Below are positions 26,813 to 35,320 of a stretch of 64,000 bases of DNA, one piece after another (the first letter of the stretch is position 1; every line of letters starts with the position of its first letter). A program made the position numbers and the translations under genes. The notes below the pieces were generated by a model that worked only from the letters and a program-made list of their open reading frames with translations, did no database searches and was not told the DNA's origin. Source of the stretch: JADJGC01 sp964617645 (GTDB lineage Bacteria; Zixibacteria; MSB-5A5; CAIYYT01); NCBI GenBank assembly GCA_964617645.1, contig CAZTYE010000013.1, positions 35,941-99,940 on the forward strand, written 5' to 3'.

Positions 26813-27409
26813 CTACGGTTTGTACTTTTCAAGATTGGCGCCGCAAAGCGGGCAACTGCGGCGATCTTTCTGCTGCAGCCACTCATGGCCGGATCGGCAG
26901 CGCAGAATCGCCGTGTCGGGATCGATATAGTTGGTGTCCCAATCGGCAAGTACGGTGAATTTAAGATTGCCCTCGCTGATCCGCAGCGCCAGAGTCAGCG
27001 GGTCGATCTTCTTGACCATGTCGCCTTCGCAATCGAGACGAACCTCGAATTCTTCCTGGTGCACCTGCTTCTCGATCTTGCGCAGGTTATTGCGTTCGAC
27101 CACCCTGGATTCGAGCAGGGCGATATTGTCGTGCTTGATCCCCATAAAGCGCAAAGAGCTTTCGGTTGTGATGCTATCAACGGTGAGCCGCCATTGAGCC
27201 ATGACGATGTTGGGGCGGGCGGTCATTTCGACGCCGCCCTCGTAGCGCTTGCCAATGACAATCCGCTCAGCGGCTTCGCCGACATGAACGAATCCCAAGA
27301 ACGAAAATCCGACGGCAATGATTGCGGCAATGGTCTTACGCACGAAGTTCACCAACACTTCCTTGACGGGCGCCTCCCTATACCATTGTCGGTCTAACGT
27401 GGTCGACAT
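26813..27409 (-). CDS. membrane protein with C-terminal zinc ribbon, unknown function
   Basis: The 198-residue product has one hydrophobic segment (about residues 24-45, VNFVRKTIAAIIAVGFSFLGFVHVG). A soluble domain with long 'RKIEKQVHQEEFEVRLDCEGDM' amphipathic region follows, and a C-terminal four-cysteine/histidine ribbon (CRSGHEW...CPLCG). I do not recognise a family. The ATG at 27409 is preferred, but an in-frame ATG at 27445 would add 12 residues and neither has a clear ribosome site. It is 137 bases upstream of the PAAR gene and may be unrelated to it. Confidence 0.6.
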   Translation of the reverse strand: MSTTLDRQWYREAPVKEVLVNFVRKTIAAIIAVGFSFLGFVHVGEAAERIVIGKRYEGGVEMTARPNIVMAQWRLTVDSITTESSLRFMGIKHDNIALLESRVVERNNLRKIEKQVHQEEFEVRLDCEGDMVKKIDPLTLALRISEGNLKFTVLADWDTNYIDPDTAILRCRSGHEWLQQKDRRSCPLCGANLEKYKP

Positions 27410-27890
27410 CGCTGCAATATAGCAAAGTTCGAACGAATCGCGCATGCCCTGAACAGGAGAGGTTTGGACTTACACAGAATCTCCGATTTGTGCGCAGGCA
27501 CCACTGCTTAGGCGCGCAATGCAGGATTGAAGCGGGAAGGCGTCATAAGAATGCACCAGACATTTCCGAACGTCAGCCAATAAATCGCGACGAGTCGGAC
27601 GCCGGCCGATGCTTTTGAGAGGAACCGAACAGCGTCGATTGGCCAGCGACCTAAGAGTATTGGCGCCGCCCGATAGTTTTCGCAAAAATCGTCGCTGTTC
27701 AGAAAAGGTGTCCGGTTTTGAAACATGTTTCATTGTTGTAATTGCCTGAACAACAACAGATTACAAATATGCGCCTCGATTGTACGCTCAGAAGTCAGAA
27801 TTGGCAACGACCTTGCAATTACTCACCGCAGTTATGAATCGCTGGATATCAACAGGGCACTCCACAGAAGGTGCCGGTAAGGAGGAAAGC
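27410..27890. other. intergenic region with two palindromes
   Basis: No convincing gene lies in these 481 bases. A perfect 14-bp palindrome TGAAACATGTTTCA (27719-27732) is followed at once by an inverted repeat TTGTTGT (27733-27739) / ACAACAA (27750-27756). Both look like operator sites for a regulator of the lipoprotein gene at 27891 or of the divergent gene ending upstream. The short frames here have atypical composition and no ribosome sites. Confidence 0.4.
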
Positions 27891-28124
27891 GTGAAGAAGG
27901 TGAGAAGCTCAAAGTGGTACCGCGTCGTCTTGGCGGCGATGCTGGTCGCGGCGGTAATGATGTTCGTTGGCTGTTCGAGCAACAAGATCGCTGACAATAA
28001 TGATGACAAACTGCTGATCGAAGAGAACGACGAGTTTGCCCGTCCGCCGGCAACTTCCGGTAGCGCCGATGTCGCTCCGGCGCCGGGTGGCGACGATGTA
28101 AGCGGCAAGCCGTCCGAGAAGTAG
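27891..28124 (+). CDS. small lipoprotein of unknown function
   Basis: The 77-residue product begins MKKVRSSKWYR, has a hydrophobic signal (VVLAAMLVAAVMMFVG) and a lipobox (FVGCSS), then a short acidic, Pro/Gly-rich tail without domain. The GTG at 27891 has an excellent ribosome site (AAGGAGGAAAGC). Two hairpins follow the gene. It stands alone between two - strand units. Function cannot be predicted; it resembles small envelope lipoproteins in layout only. Confidence 0.65.
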   Translation: MKKVRSSKWYRVVLAAMLVAAVMMFVGCSSNKIADNNDDKLLIEENDEFARPPATSGSADVAPAPGGDDVSGKPSEK

Positions 28125-28135
28125 AATCCGTTTCC

Positions 28136-28165
28136 GCGGCCGGCATCAGCAAGGTTGCCGGCCGC
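28136..28165. terminator. perfect 10-bp hairpin after the small lipoprotein
   Basis: GCGGCCGGCA (28136-28145) pairs with TGCCGGCCGC (28156-28165), 11 bases after the stop codon; CCGTTTCG follows. The stem is strong but the T tract is short. Confidence 0.6.
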
Positions 28166-28216
28166 CCGTTTCGCTTGTTCGTTGACTTCCCTGAGCAGGA
28201 GGTTATCAGAGTAGTA

Positions 28217-28249
28217 CACAAGGCTCCGGTGGATCGTCGGAGCCTTGTG
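28217..28249. terminator. 12-bp hairpin, bidirectional terminator candidate
   Basis: CACAAGGCTCCG (28217-28228) pairs perfectly with CGGAGCCTTGTG (28238-28249) around a 9-base loop; CTTTC follows on the + side. It separates the + strand lipoprotein from the convergent - strand envelope unit ending at 28339. Confidence 0.65.
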
Positions 28250-28338
28250 CTTTCATCGCTCTTCGGTTCGCAAGCTGGTAACAGGTTTCCTCAAGCCCAC
28301 TATGCCGGTGGGACACAGAGCTAACCTTCTGAACGAAA

Positions 28339-29298
28339 TCAGCGGGAGATTAGGCGCGCGGCAAGCGGATGGCTGCGGTCGTTGAAACCAATCGCCTTAG
28401 CTTCGCGGATATCGTGGGCCAGAGCTACTGAAGGGCGGGCATCAGCCAGTCCGAAACCGTTGCCGGAGAGAATATCGCGATAGACGACCGTATGTAAGTC
28501 GGTAAAGCCCTCCGAAAATTCGATTTCCGAGCCGTCGATGGTGATTGACCGAAAGGTGCGCTGCCCTTTGGTGGCGACTTCAGCCGGCAAGTCGTTCTTG
28601 TCGATCGACAAAAACCAGCGGACGATCGCATTCTTAAGCTCGATGAATCCCGCCGCCTTCCAATTAGAAGCGTGATGCACTTCAGATTTTTGCACATCCC
28701 CGAATAGCCAGATGAGCAGGTCAAAGAAGTGAATGCCGATGTTCGTCACTAACCCGCCCGACCGGTCGATCTGACCTTTCCATGATACCAAGTACCAGCC
28801 GCCGCGAGATGTGATATAAGTCAGATCGATCTGGCGTTTGCGGTCGGCAGGAGTCTTCATGATCTCCGCCTTGAGCGCAACCAATGATGGGTGGACGCGA
28901 AGCTGAAGCACAGTGAAGACCCGATTTCCCGTCTCCTGCTCGATCTCTTGTAGCGCGTCGATGTTCCAAGGGTTGAGTACGACCGGTTTCTCGCAGATGG
29001 CGTCGGCGCCGACGCGCAGCGCGAAGCGCACATGGGCGTCATGAAGATAATTCGGCGAGCAAATCGTCACCCAGTCGACGCGCTTGTCATCGCCCGAGCG
29101 CCGCAGTTTTTCGACATGGCGGTCGAAGCGTTCGAACTCCGTGAAGAACTTGCAATCGTCGAAGTAACTGTCGAGGATGCCGACGGAATCGCTGGGGTCA
29201 ACCGCCGCGACAAGGCGATTGCCGGTATCTTTGATGGCACGAAGATGGCGCGGGGCAATATAGCCGCCGACGCCGGTCATGGCAAAGTTCAGGGGCAT
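28339..29298 (-). CDS. wlbA: WlbA/WbpB-type UDP-sugar 3-dehydrogenase (Gfo/Idh/MocA family)
   Basis: The 319-residue product has the N-terminal Rossmann start 'FAMTGVGGYIAPRHLRAIKDTG', the family-specific 'FFTEFERFDRHVEKLRR' segment, the 'CEKPVVLNPWN' motif with the conserved Lys, and the substrate-site 'GGLVTNIGIHFFDLL'. These match WlbA/WbpB, which oxidise C3 of UDP-N-acetylglucosaminuronate in the pathway to diacetylated mannuronic acid of surface polysaccharides. It follows rodA by 71 bases and closes the envelope unit. Partner aminotransferase and acetyltransferase genes are not in the window. Confidence 0.85.
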   Translation of the reverse strand: MPLNFAMTGVGGYIAPRHLRAIKDTGNRLVAAVDPSDSVGILDSYFDDCKFFTEFERFDRHVEKLRRSGDDKRVDWVTICSPNYLHDAHVRFALRVGADAICEKPVVLNPWNIDALQEIEQETGNRVFTVLQLRVHPSLVALKAEIMKTPADRKRQIDLTYITSRGGWYLVSWKGQIDRSGGLVTNIGIHFFDLLIWLFGDVQKSEVHHASNWKAAGFIELKNAIVRWFLSIDKNDLPAEVATKGQRTFRSITIDGSEIEFSEGFTDLHTVVYRDILSGNGFGLADARPSVALAHDIREAKAIGFNDRSHPLAARLISR

Positions 29299-29369
29299 GA
29301 ACAGAAGCCTCGGTGCGAAACGAACCCGATCATCGGCATAATCATATCAAAATCTCCGCGGCGGTCAAT

Positions 29370-30605
29370 CTAATACTCCATCCAGTTGCGTTCGACGTTG
29401 GCGATGATGCCAATGAGCATCCAACTGACGAGAAGCGACGAACCGCCGTAACTGACGAATGGCAGCGGTACGCCGGCCACCGGCAGAATGCCGACCACCA
29501 TACCGATATTGACGAACATCTGAAAGGCGAGCGCCGCCGTGGCGCCGACGACAATCAGTTGCATAAAGTCCGAACGCGCCTTCATGGCGGTCATCACGCC
29601 GCGCGCAAAAAGAAACGCGAACAGGCCGATGATTATCATCGCCCCCAGCATGCCGAATTCCTCCGCGCCGACCGAGAAGATGAAATCGGTGTGCCGCAGC
29701 GGCAAATAGTCGAGCTTGTTCTGGCTCCCCGACATGTAGCCCTTGCCCAACAGTCCGCCCGAGCCGATTGCGACCTTCGATTGAATAATCTGATAACCGG
29801 CGCCCAGCGGATCTTGTCCGGGATCGAGGAAGATCTTGATGCGCATCTGCTGGTAGTCATGCAATTGGTTCCAGGCGATCGAACTCCCGGCGCCGACGAT
29901 GAGATTCAGCGTTACCAGCAGGATAGTAAACGCCGGCGAACGGCGGACAATGATGATCGCCGCGACAATCAAGAGCGCGAAAAATACGATCCACGCCCAC
30001 ATGCTCGAGGAGGCGATCATGCTGATCAGCGGCGTGAAAAACAACAAGAGGTACCGCGCCGGTAATCCGGCCCAGAACATCATAGCCGAGAACACGACAG
30101 TGAAGATCATCGCCGATCCGAGGTCGGGCTGACGCAGCACCAAGAATGTGATGAAGCCGCACATCAAGCAGGCGGTGATAATCTTGCGCAGACTCGATAT
30201 CGGGCGGCGGCTGTAACTCAAATAGCGGGCGAGCGCAAAAATGAAGGCGACCTTGGCGACTTCGGAAGGTTGGAAACTGAAGAAACCGAGATGATACCAG
30301 CGCGTCGCGCCGAACATTGATGCGCCGGCGACGATCAAACCCAAGAGCAGGACACAGGCGACGGCGTAATAGACATAGGCGAACGCCTCATGGAATCGCA
30401 GCGGGATTTTCATCGCCGCGACAAAAATGACGATCCCGAGGAACAGCCAAATGACCTGCTTGATCCAGTCATCGGCTAAGCGCGGGTCGCTGGCGACATG
30501 ATTGGCCGAGTACACCAGCACGACGGAGATCACCGTCAACAGCAGGGCGGCCAAAAAGATGGTGAGGCTGCCTCTATTGAATAGATCGAGGCTGATATTC
30601 TTCAA
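29370..30605 (-). CDS. rodA: RodA, peptidoglycan glycosyltransferase of the elongasome
   Basis: The 411-residue polytopic protein has the SEDS-family pattern: 'LLLTVISVVLVYSA' first helix, the 'GATRWYHLGFFSFQPSEVAKVAF' loop, 'QPDLGSAMIF', and the C-terminal 'GVPLPFVSYGGSSLLVSW'. RodA polymerises lipid II into glycan strands with PBP2. I chose the TTG at 30605 (MKNISLDLFNRG) because upstream residues are Arg-rich read-through of the pbp2 end; the start overlaps the PBP2 gene by 32 bases. The order mreC-mreD-pbp2-rodA is the classical elongasome set. Confidence 0.88.
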   Translation of the reverse strand: MKNISLDLFNRGSLTIFLAALLLTVISVVLVYSANHVASDPRLADDWIKQVIWLFLGIVIFVAAMKIPLRFHEAFAYVYYAVACVLLLGLIVAGASMFGATRWYHLGFFSFQPSEVAKVAFIFALARYLSYSRRPISSLRKIITACLMCGFITFLVLRQPDLGSAMIFTVVFSAMMFWAGLPARYLLLFFTPLISMIASSSMWAWIVFFALLIVAAIIIVRRSPAFTILLVTLNLIVGAGSSIAWNQLHDYQQMRIKIFLDPGQDPLGAGYQIIQSKVAIGSGGLLGKGYMSGSQNKLDYLPLRHTDFIFSVGAEEFGMLGAMIIIGLFAFLFARGVMTAMKARSDFMQLIVVGATAALAFQMFVNIGMVVGILPVAGVPLPFVSYGGSSLLVSWMLIGIIANVERNWMEY

Positions 30606-32409
30606 AGTAAACCAAATCCTCGAAACGGGCCGGCGCCGGCGGCGCCAAGAATCCACGCTTCTGTAACTGGCGAACGAATACTTCCCGGACAATCGGAGCC
30701 GCCGCAACGGAACCATGACCAGCCTGCTCGACGATTACGCATCCGCAGATAACCGGATCATCGTAAGGCACGAAGCCGCAAAACCAGGCATGCTCGTTGC
30801 CGTGGGGATTTTGCGCCGTTCCGGTCTTGCCGCCCATCGGAATTCCGGGGATTCGCGTGCGCGTCGCCGTCCCGGCGCCGCCTTCAACGACCCGGCGGGC
30901 GCCTTCGCGGATAATCGCCAGTGTGCGCTGCGAGAACGGAAGCTGGCGCACGACCTCCGGTTGGGTCATTGTGATTTCGCCATTCGGCGACTTGATATAG
31001 CGGGTCAGATGAGGCTTCATCACGATCCCGTTGTTCGCGACGCCGGCGTAGAATTGCGCCAAACCCAACGGCGTGGTGAGCACTTCCCCCTGACCGATCC
31101 CCAGGTTAAGGAGCACAGCCTTTGTCCACCCGCTCTTGCCGAAGACGCGGTTGTACCACGCTTCATCGGGAAACGAACTGGGTTTTTCGGCGGGAATGTC
31201 GATACCGGTGACTTCGCCGAAACCGCAAGCATGCGCATATTTGCTAAAATTGTCGAGGCCGAGCTTCAGGCCAACCTGATAGAAATAGGTGTCGCAAGAG
31301 ACCTCAATGGCGCCATAGACATCCTGGCTGCCGTGACCGGATTTCTTGTGGCACTTGAAAAAGCGATTGCCAAACTGGAAGCCGCCATAGCACGGGCGAA
31401 AGTGCGAATGGGGTTCGATAAGGCCCAGCTCGAGCGCTGCGCCCGCCGTGACGAGCTTCCAGGTCGATCCCGGCGGGTAGAGACCGCGAATCGTGCGATC
31501 GAGCAGCGGTTTGCGCTCGTCGGTTGACAGCCTCTGATATTCGTCACGCGGCACGAAACCGGAAAAGAGGTTGGCGTCGTAATTGGGCTTTGATACCATT
31601 GCGAGGACCTCGCCGGTCTTGGGGTCGAGGAAAACCCCGGCTCCGGCGAGCGAGTCAGCGAACAGCGAATCGCAGAGCAATTGCAGGTCGAGATCGAGAG
31701 AAAGCCCCAGTTCGCTTCCGGGTACCGGATCTTTGTTCGGGCGCGACTCGAGCGCACCGAGAATACGTCCCGATGCCGTGACCTCCAGATAGTCGACGCC
31801 ATCGATGCCGCGCAACGGCTGATCATAGGTCTTCTCGACGCCGGCGCGACCGATCATCGATCCGATACGATATTGCAGCTTGGTCTCGGCCTCGTTGACT
31901 TCACCGGTGTAGCCGAGAAGATGCGCTGCGACCTGACCGTAGGGATAGACTCGAGCGTGATCGAGCTGGTACATGACGCCGGGAAAGAGTTCGTTGGACT
32001 CCTCAATCACGCAAATCGAAGCAAAGTCGAGGTCTTTGCGTACCGGTATCGGCTCAAACTTGCGAAATCGCCGCTCGCGAATCTTCTTGGCGACCGTCTC
32101 GGTTTCCATCGCAATCAGCGGTGCGAGCTCCTCCGAAAGGCGATGAATATTGCGAATCTCGTTGGGGATTACAGAAACGGTGTAGGCGGGGCGGTCCTGC
32201 GCCAGCGGGCGACCTTCGCGATCGACGATTTTGCCGCGCATCGCGGTGCGCGGGATCAGGCGGATGCGGTTTTCTTCCGACATCTGGAAATAGTAAGCGT
32301 AGTCGATGACCTGCAGGTGAATCAGCTTGCCGACCAGCAAAACAAAGGCCAGCGCAATCAGGACGAGGATGATGCGACCACGCGTGATCTTGGAGACTTG
32401 ATCAATCAA
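30574..32409 (-). CDS. mrdA: penicillin-binding protein 2 (transpeptidase of the elongasome)
   Basis: The 611-residue product has one N-terminal membrane helix (IILVLIALAFVLLVGKLI), a PBP dimerisation domain ('RLIPRTAMRGKIVDREGRPLA'), and a transpeptidase domain with SxxK (GSTWKL, about residue 315), SxN replaced in form by SCD (about 370) and KTG (GGKTGTAQNP, about 527). It cross-links new peptidoglycan during side-wall growth. The start codon is TTG at 32409, overlapping mreD by 8 bases. The C-terminal 25 residues overlap the rodA start. Confidence 0.92.
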   Translation of the reverse strand: MIDQVSKITRGRIILVLIALAFVLLVGKLIHLQVIDYAYYFQMSEENRIRLIPRTAMRGKIVDREGRPLAQDRPAYTVSVIPNEIRNIHRLSEELAPLIAMETETVAKKIRERRFRKFEPIPVRKDLDFASICVIEESNELFPGVMYQLDHARVYPYGQVAAHLLGYTGEVNEAETKLQYRIGSMIGRAGVEKTYDQPLRGIDGVDYLEVTASGRILGALESRPNKDPVPGSELGLSLDLDLQLLCDSLFADSLAGAGVFLDPKTGEVLAMVSKPNYDANLFSGFVPRDEYQRLSTDERKPLLDRTIRGLYPPGSTWKLVTAGAALELGLIEPHSHFRPCYGGFQFGNRFFKCHKKSGHGSQDVYGAIEVSCDTYFYQVGLKLGLDNFSKYAHACGFGEVTGIDIPAEKPSSFPDEAWYNRVFGKSGWTKAVLLNLGIGQGEVLTTPLGLAQFYAGVANNGIVMKPHLTRYIKSPNGEITMTQPEVVRQLPFSQRTLAIIREGARRVVEGGAGTATRTRIPGIPMGGKTGTAQNPHGNEHAWFCGFVPYDDPVICGCVIVEQAGHGSVAAAPIVREVFVRQLQKRGFLAPPAPARFEDLVYFEEYQPRSIQ

Positions 32410-32905
32410 GACGCCGCCTTCGAATATCGATCGAGAATTCGAGATCGAAAACCAAGAACACGATAAATCCTACTGCTGCGGTGTACAGCAACGTCGGCAG
32501 CGAGGTTTCGAGATAAACTCGCGCCACGATTCCGAGATCGAAACCGTTGGCGACAAGCTGGTAGATGAGCTGGTAGACGGCCTCGGCTCCCAACAATACA
32601 TAGAATCGGCTGGAGAGCTGATCGAGATTAAGGTGTTGGCGCAACTCGTAGGCGATTGCGGCAAGCGCGAAACGGATCGCGGCGCTGATCCCGAAGAGTT
32701 CGGGCAGGAGCGCATCGGCAATCAGGCTGAGCAACATGATAACCGGAAAGGCGACCGGAAAGTCCTCGCGCCAGACGACCAGGAGGATGATGATCAGGGC
32801 GAAGTCCGGGACGATGCCGAAGATGGCCACGGCGTTTGCCAGAATCGTCTGCGCCCCGGCCATCAAGTAGCAAAGCAAGATGTAGAGAAGGACTTTAGTA
32901 ACCAC
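32402..32905 (-). CDS. mreD: rod-shape-determining protein MreD
   Basis: The 167-residue protein has five hydrophobic helices and the MreD-like central stretch 'GIVPDFALIIILLVVWREDFP'. MreD is an inner-membrane elongasome subunit linking MreC and PBP2. The GTG start at 32905 overlaps the end of mreC by 11 bases, and the end overlaps the PBP2 gene. Assignment rests on size, topology and position between mreC and mrdA. Confidence 0.85.
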   Translation of the reverse strand: MVTKVLLYILLCYLMAGAQTILANAVAIFGIVPDFALIIILLVVWREDFPVAFPVIMLLSLIADALLPELFGISAAIRFALAAIAYELRQHLNLDQLSSRFYVLLGAEAVYQLIYQLVANGFDLGIVARVYLETSLPTLLYTAAVGFIVFLVFDLEFSIDIRRRRLD

Positions 32906-33692
32906 CGGTGCTCCCGATGGGTTCCATCACCATCACGACATCGAGCGAGCCAAAATCCACAAACGGTCGAACTCGTACCTGCATGAAAAACGCCGAGCGC
33001 GGCGCTTCCACGGTGTCGACAATCCCGATTTGCAGCCCCTCGGGGAAGACGCCGCCCAAACCGGAAGAGACCAAAGTGTCGCCGGTGGTGACGTCGGCAT
33101 CGAGCGAGACATCGTCGAGATAGAGGCCGCGTCCCGACTGCCACTTCACGATTCCCAGCGCCTGCGAGCGCGTGTTGCGGGCGGCGACCCGACAGTTGGG
33201 GCCGGTCAGCAGCGAGACGGTCGCCGAATTTTCGGTGCTGGCCGAGGTTTTGCCGACCACGCCGAGTTCGTCGACAACGGCCAGCGACGGTGCGAGATAG
33301 CGGTTGGCGCGAATGATCGCCGTCGAAAGCCGACGTCCCTGCTCATAGGCGACAACATCGGCGGGGATAAGCCGGTAGTCGCTGCGCTGAAGGTAATCGA
33401 GCATGTTGCGGAAGCGCTCGACTTCGATGCGCTCGAGTTCATGGCGATCGAGATCGAATTTCAAGCGAACGACCTCGGATTTCAGCGCTTCGTTTTCTTC
33501 CTGAACATGAAGCAACGTCTGAACTTTGTTGGAAATTCCGAGAAACGGCGAGTAGAAGATCTGTTGCAGCAGCCCGGCGACGAGATTACGTTCGCCGGTC
33601 AGCAATACCGACAACAAGAGCGGAATGACGATGCCCGAGGCCGTCAGCAACAGCTTGCGGTTGCGGTAGATTCGACCAGAGGTCCATTTCAT
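32895..33692 (-). CDS. mreC: rod-shape-determining protein MreC
   Basis: The 265-residue product has one N-terminal helix (LLLTASGIVIPLLLSVLL), a coiled coil (about residues 60-100, 'VQEENEALKSEVVRLKFDLDRHEL') and the beta-barrel pair typical of MreC ('DVVAYEQGRRLSTAIIRAN', 'VVDELGVVGKTSASTENSATVSLLT', 'TLVSSGLGGVFPEGLQIGIV'). It organises the elongation complex in the periplasm. No mreB precedes it here; the upstream gene is ptsN-like. Confidence 0.92.
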   Translation of the reverse strand: MKWTSGRIYRNRKLLLTASGIVIPLLLSVLLTGERNLVAGLLQQIFYSPFLGISNKVQTLLHVQEENEALKSEVVRLKFDLDRHELERIEVERFRNMLDYLQRSDYRLIPADVVAYEQGRRLSTAIIRANRYLAPSLAVVDELGVVGKTSASTENSATVSLLTGPNCRVAARNTRSQALGIVKWQSGRGLYLDDVSLDADVTTGDTLVSSGLGGVFPEGLQIGIVDTVEAPRSAFFMQVRVRPFVDFGSLDVVMVMEPIGSTGGY

Positions 33693-33697
33693 TGCCG

Positions 33698-34150
33698 CTA
33701 TTCAATAGAATCGAGAATCTGCAACAGCTCGCCGGGGCTCTTGACCGTCATGACTCGCTCGCGGTTCTTTTCCGGCTTCATGAGATACGACAAATGCGCC
33801 ATCACTTTGAGATGCGCGCCGATAGCATCCTCGGGCGCTGCGATCAGGAAGAACAGGTGCACCGGCTCCCGGTCCATCGCTTCAAACTCGACGCCGGCAT
33901 CGGAGCGGCCGAAGGCGATCACGATGCCCTTGCTGGCTTTGGTCTTGGCGTGCGGAAATGCGACGCCGTAGCCGACACCGGTCGTGACGAGATTCTCGCG
34001 GGTGAGAATATCTTTGAGAAGCTGTGCTTTGTCTTTGACCAGTTTCGATTTGGCCGCCAGCTCAACCAGCTCTTCGATCACGGCGGTCTTGGTGGTCGCC
34101 TGCAAGTCGAAAGAGATCAATTGTTCTTCGCAGAATTTCGAAAGCTTCAT
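33698..34150 (-). CDS. PTS EIIA-like (PtsN-type) regulatory protein
   Basis: The 150-residue EIIA(Fru/Ntr) domain protein carries the phospho-acceptor His in 'GVGYGVAFPHAKT' and the conserved 'VHLFFLIAAPEDAIGAHLKVMAHLS' segment. Such stand-alone EIIA proteins regulate metabolism and potassium or nitrogen responses by phosphorylation rather than sugar uptake. The ATG at 34150 (MKLSKFCEEQ) has AAGGAG upstream; the frame is open 9 codons further. It is 5 bases from mreC, an unusual but tight linkage. Confidence 0.85.
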   Translation of the reverse strand: MKLSKFCEEQLISFDLQATTKTAVIEELVELAAKSKLVKDKAQLLKDILTRENLVTTGVGYGVAFPHAKTKASKGIVIAFGRSDAGVEFEAMDREPVHLFFLIAAPEDAIGAHLKVMAHLSYLMKPEKNRERVMTVKSPGELLQILDSIE

Positions 34151-34177
34151 CTCAACGTGACTCCTTAGTGCTCGCAC

Positions 34178-34366
34178 TTAGATCGCTTCACCGGCGTCCT
34201 CGAGCAACACGGGAATACCGGAGCGAATCGGATAACGCACGCGGCAACCGTCACAACGGAGCGCCGGCATTTGCGCTTCCAACGTTAGTCGACCTTTGCA
34301 GCGAGGGCAAGCGAGAATTTCAAGAAACTGCGGGTCAAACGGCGTACCGGAATCAGATTTCATCAT
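34178..34366 (-). CDS. Trm112/YcaR-like zinc-ribbon protein
   Basis: The 62-residue protein shows the UPF0434/Trm112 plan: 'FLEILACPRCKGRLTL...LRCDGCRVRYPIRSGIPVLL'. Four cysteines in two CxxC pairs can bind zinc. In eukaryotes Trm112 activates methyltransferases; bacterial versions are usually small adaptor-like proteins of unclear role. It overlaps the end of accA by 14 bases. Confidence 0.8.
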   Translation of the reverse strand: MMKSDSGTPFDPQFLEILACPRCKGRLTLEAQMPALRCDGCRVRYPIRSGIPVLLEDAGEAI

Positions 34367-35297
34367 AGATTCCGATATTGCGGAACTTCTCGAGCCGCCG
34401 CCGGAGAAGCTCCTCGGCGGGAAGATGCTTGAGGTCGGTCAATTCGAAGATCAGTTCGTTCTTGACGATCTGCGCCGCCAACTGGTGGTTGCGATGCGCA
34501 CCACCGGTGGGTTCGGGAAGAATCTTATCGATGACTTTCAATTGCATCAAGTCGGTGGCCGATAGTCTGAGCGCCTCGGCGGCGTCCGGCGCTTTGGCGG
34601 AGTCACGCCAGAGAATCGCGGCGCAGCCCTCCGGAGAGATAACCGAATACCAAGCGTTTTCCAACATCAATAGCCGGTCACCGATACCGATGCCCAGCGC
34701 TCCGCCCGACGCGCCTTCGCCGATGATGGTAATGATAATGGGCACCGGCAGCTTGAACATTTCGAGAATGTTACGGGCAATCGCTTCGGCTTGACCGCGC
34801 TCTTCAGCCTCGACTCCCGGGAAAGCGCCGGGCGTGTCGATGAAGATAAAAATGGGACGCCCAAAGCGCGCCGCCGTTTTCATCAGACGCAGGGCCTTGC
34901 GATACCCTTCGGGGTGCATCATGCCGAAATTGCGCTCAAGCTTCTGTTTGGTGTCGCGACCCTTCTGTTGCCCGACGATGAACACTTTCTCGCCGTCGAG
35001 TTTCCCGAAGCCGCAGACGACCGCTTTGTCATCGGCATAACCACGATCGCCGTGGAGCTCGATGAAGTCGGTGAAAATGAGTTGAATAAAATCGAAAGAA
35101 TACGGGCGCTTGGGGTGGCGCGCGAGCTGGACGCGCTGCCAGCGGGTGAGTTTTGAGAAGATCTCGGACTGGAGCTTTTCGAGTTTGCGCTCCAGCGCCA
35201 CGATTTCGGAATTCAATTCGACGCCGCCACCGGTGTTGAATTCCTTCATTTCGCGAATCTTCTTCTCCAGCTCAACGATCGGCTTCTCAAATTCCAA
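34353..35297 (-). CDS. accA: acetyl-CoA carboxylase carboxyltransferase subunit alpha
   Basis: The 314-residue product shows AccA signatures: N-terminal 'LEFEKPIVELEKKIREM', 'RPYSFDFIQLIFTDFIELHGDRGYADD', 'QQKGRDTKQKLERNFGMMHPEGYRKALRLM', 'FIDTPGAFPGVEAEERGQAEAIA' and 'GEGASGGALGIGIGDRLLMLENAWYSVISPEG'. It transfers the carboxyl group to acetyl-CoA in fatty acid synthesis. I chose the TTG at 35297 with GGGAGG just upstream; a GTG at 35318 would add seven residues. It sits within the envelope operon, 23 bases after the WecA-like gene. Confidence 0.93.
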   Translation of the reverse strand: MEFEKPIVELEKKIREMKEFNTGGGVELNSEIVALERKLEKLQSEIFSKLTRWQRVQLARHPKRPYSFDFIQLIFTDFIELHGDRGYADDKAVVCGFGKLDGEKVFIVGQQKGRDTKQKLERNFGMMHPEGYRKALRLMKTAARFGRPIFIFIDTPGAFPGVEAEERGQAEAIARNILEMFKLPVPIIITIIGEGASGGALGIGIGDRLLMLENAWYSVISPEGCAAILWRDSAKAPDAAEALRLSATDLMQLKVIDKILPEPTGGAHRNHQLAAQIVKNELIFELTDLKHLPAEELLRRRLEKFRNIGIYDEI

Positions 35298-35320
35298 GTA
35301 GAATCCTCCCGCAGCCACGA

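Noticed and set aside
27470..27733. 87-codon - strand frame
   Set aside because: Arg/Ser-rich random-looking product, no ribosome site, and it covers the palindromes at 27719; treated as noncoding.
33030..33971. 313-codon + strand frame opposite mreC and ptsN-like genes
   Set aside because: mreC and the EIIA gene on the - strand are well-supported; this frame has Arg/Gly/Asp-rich composition and no ribosome site.
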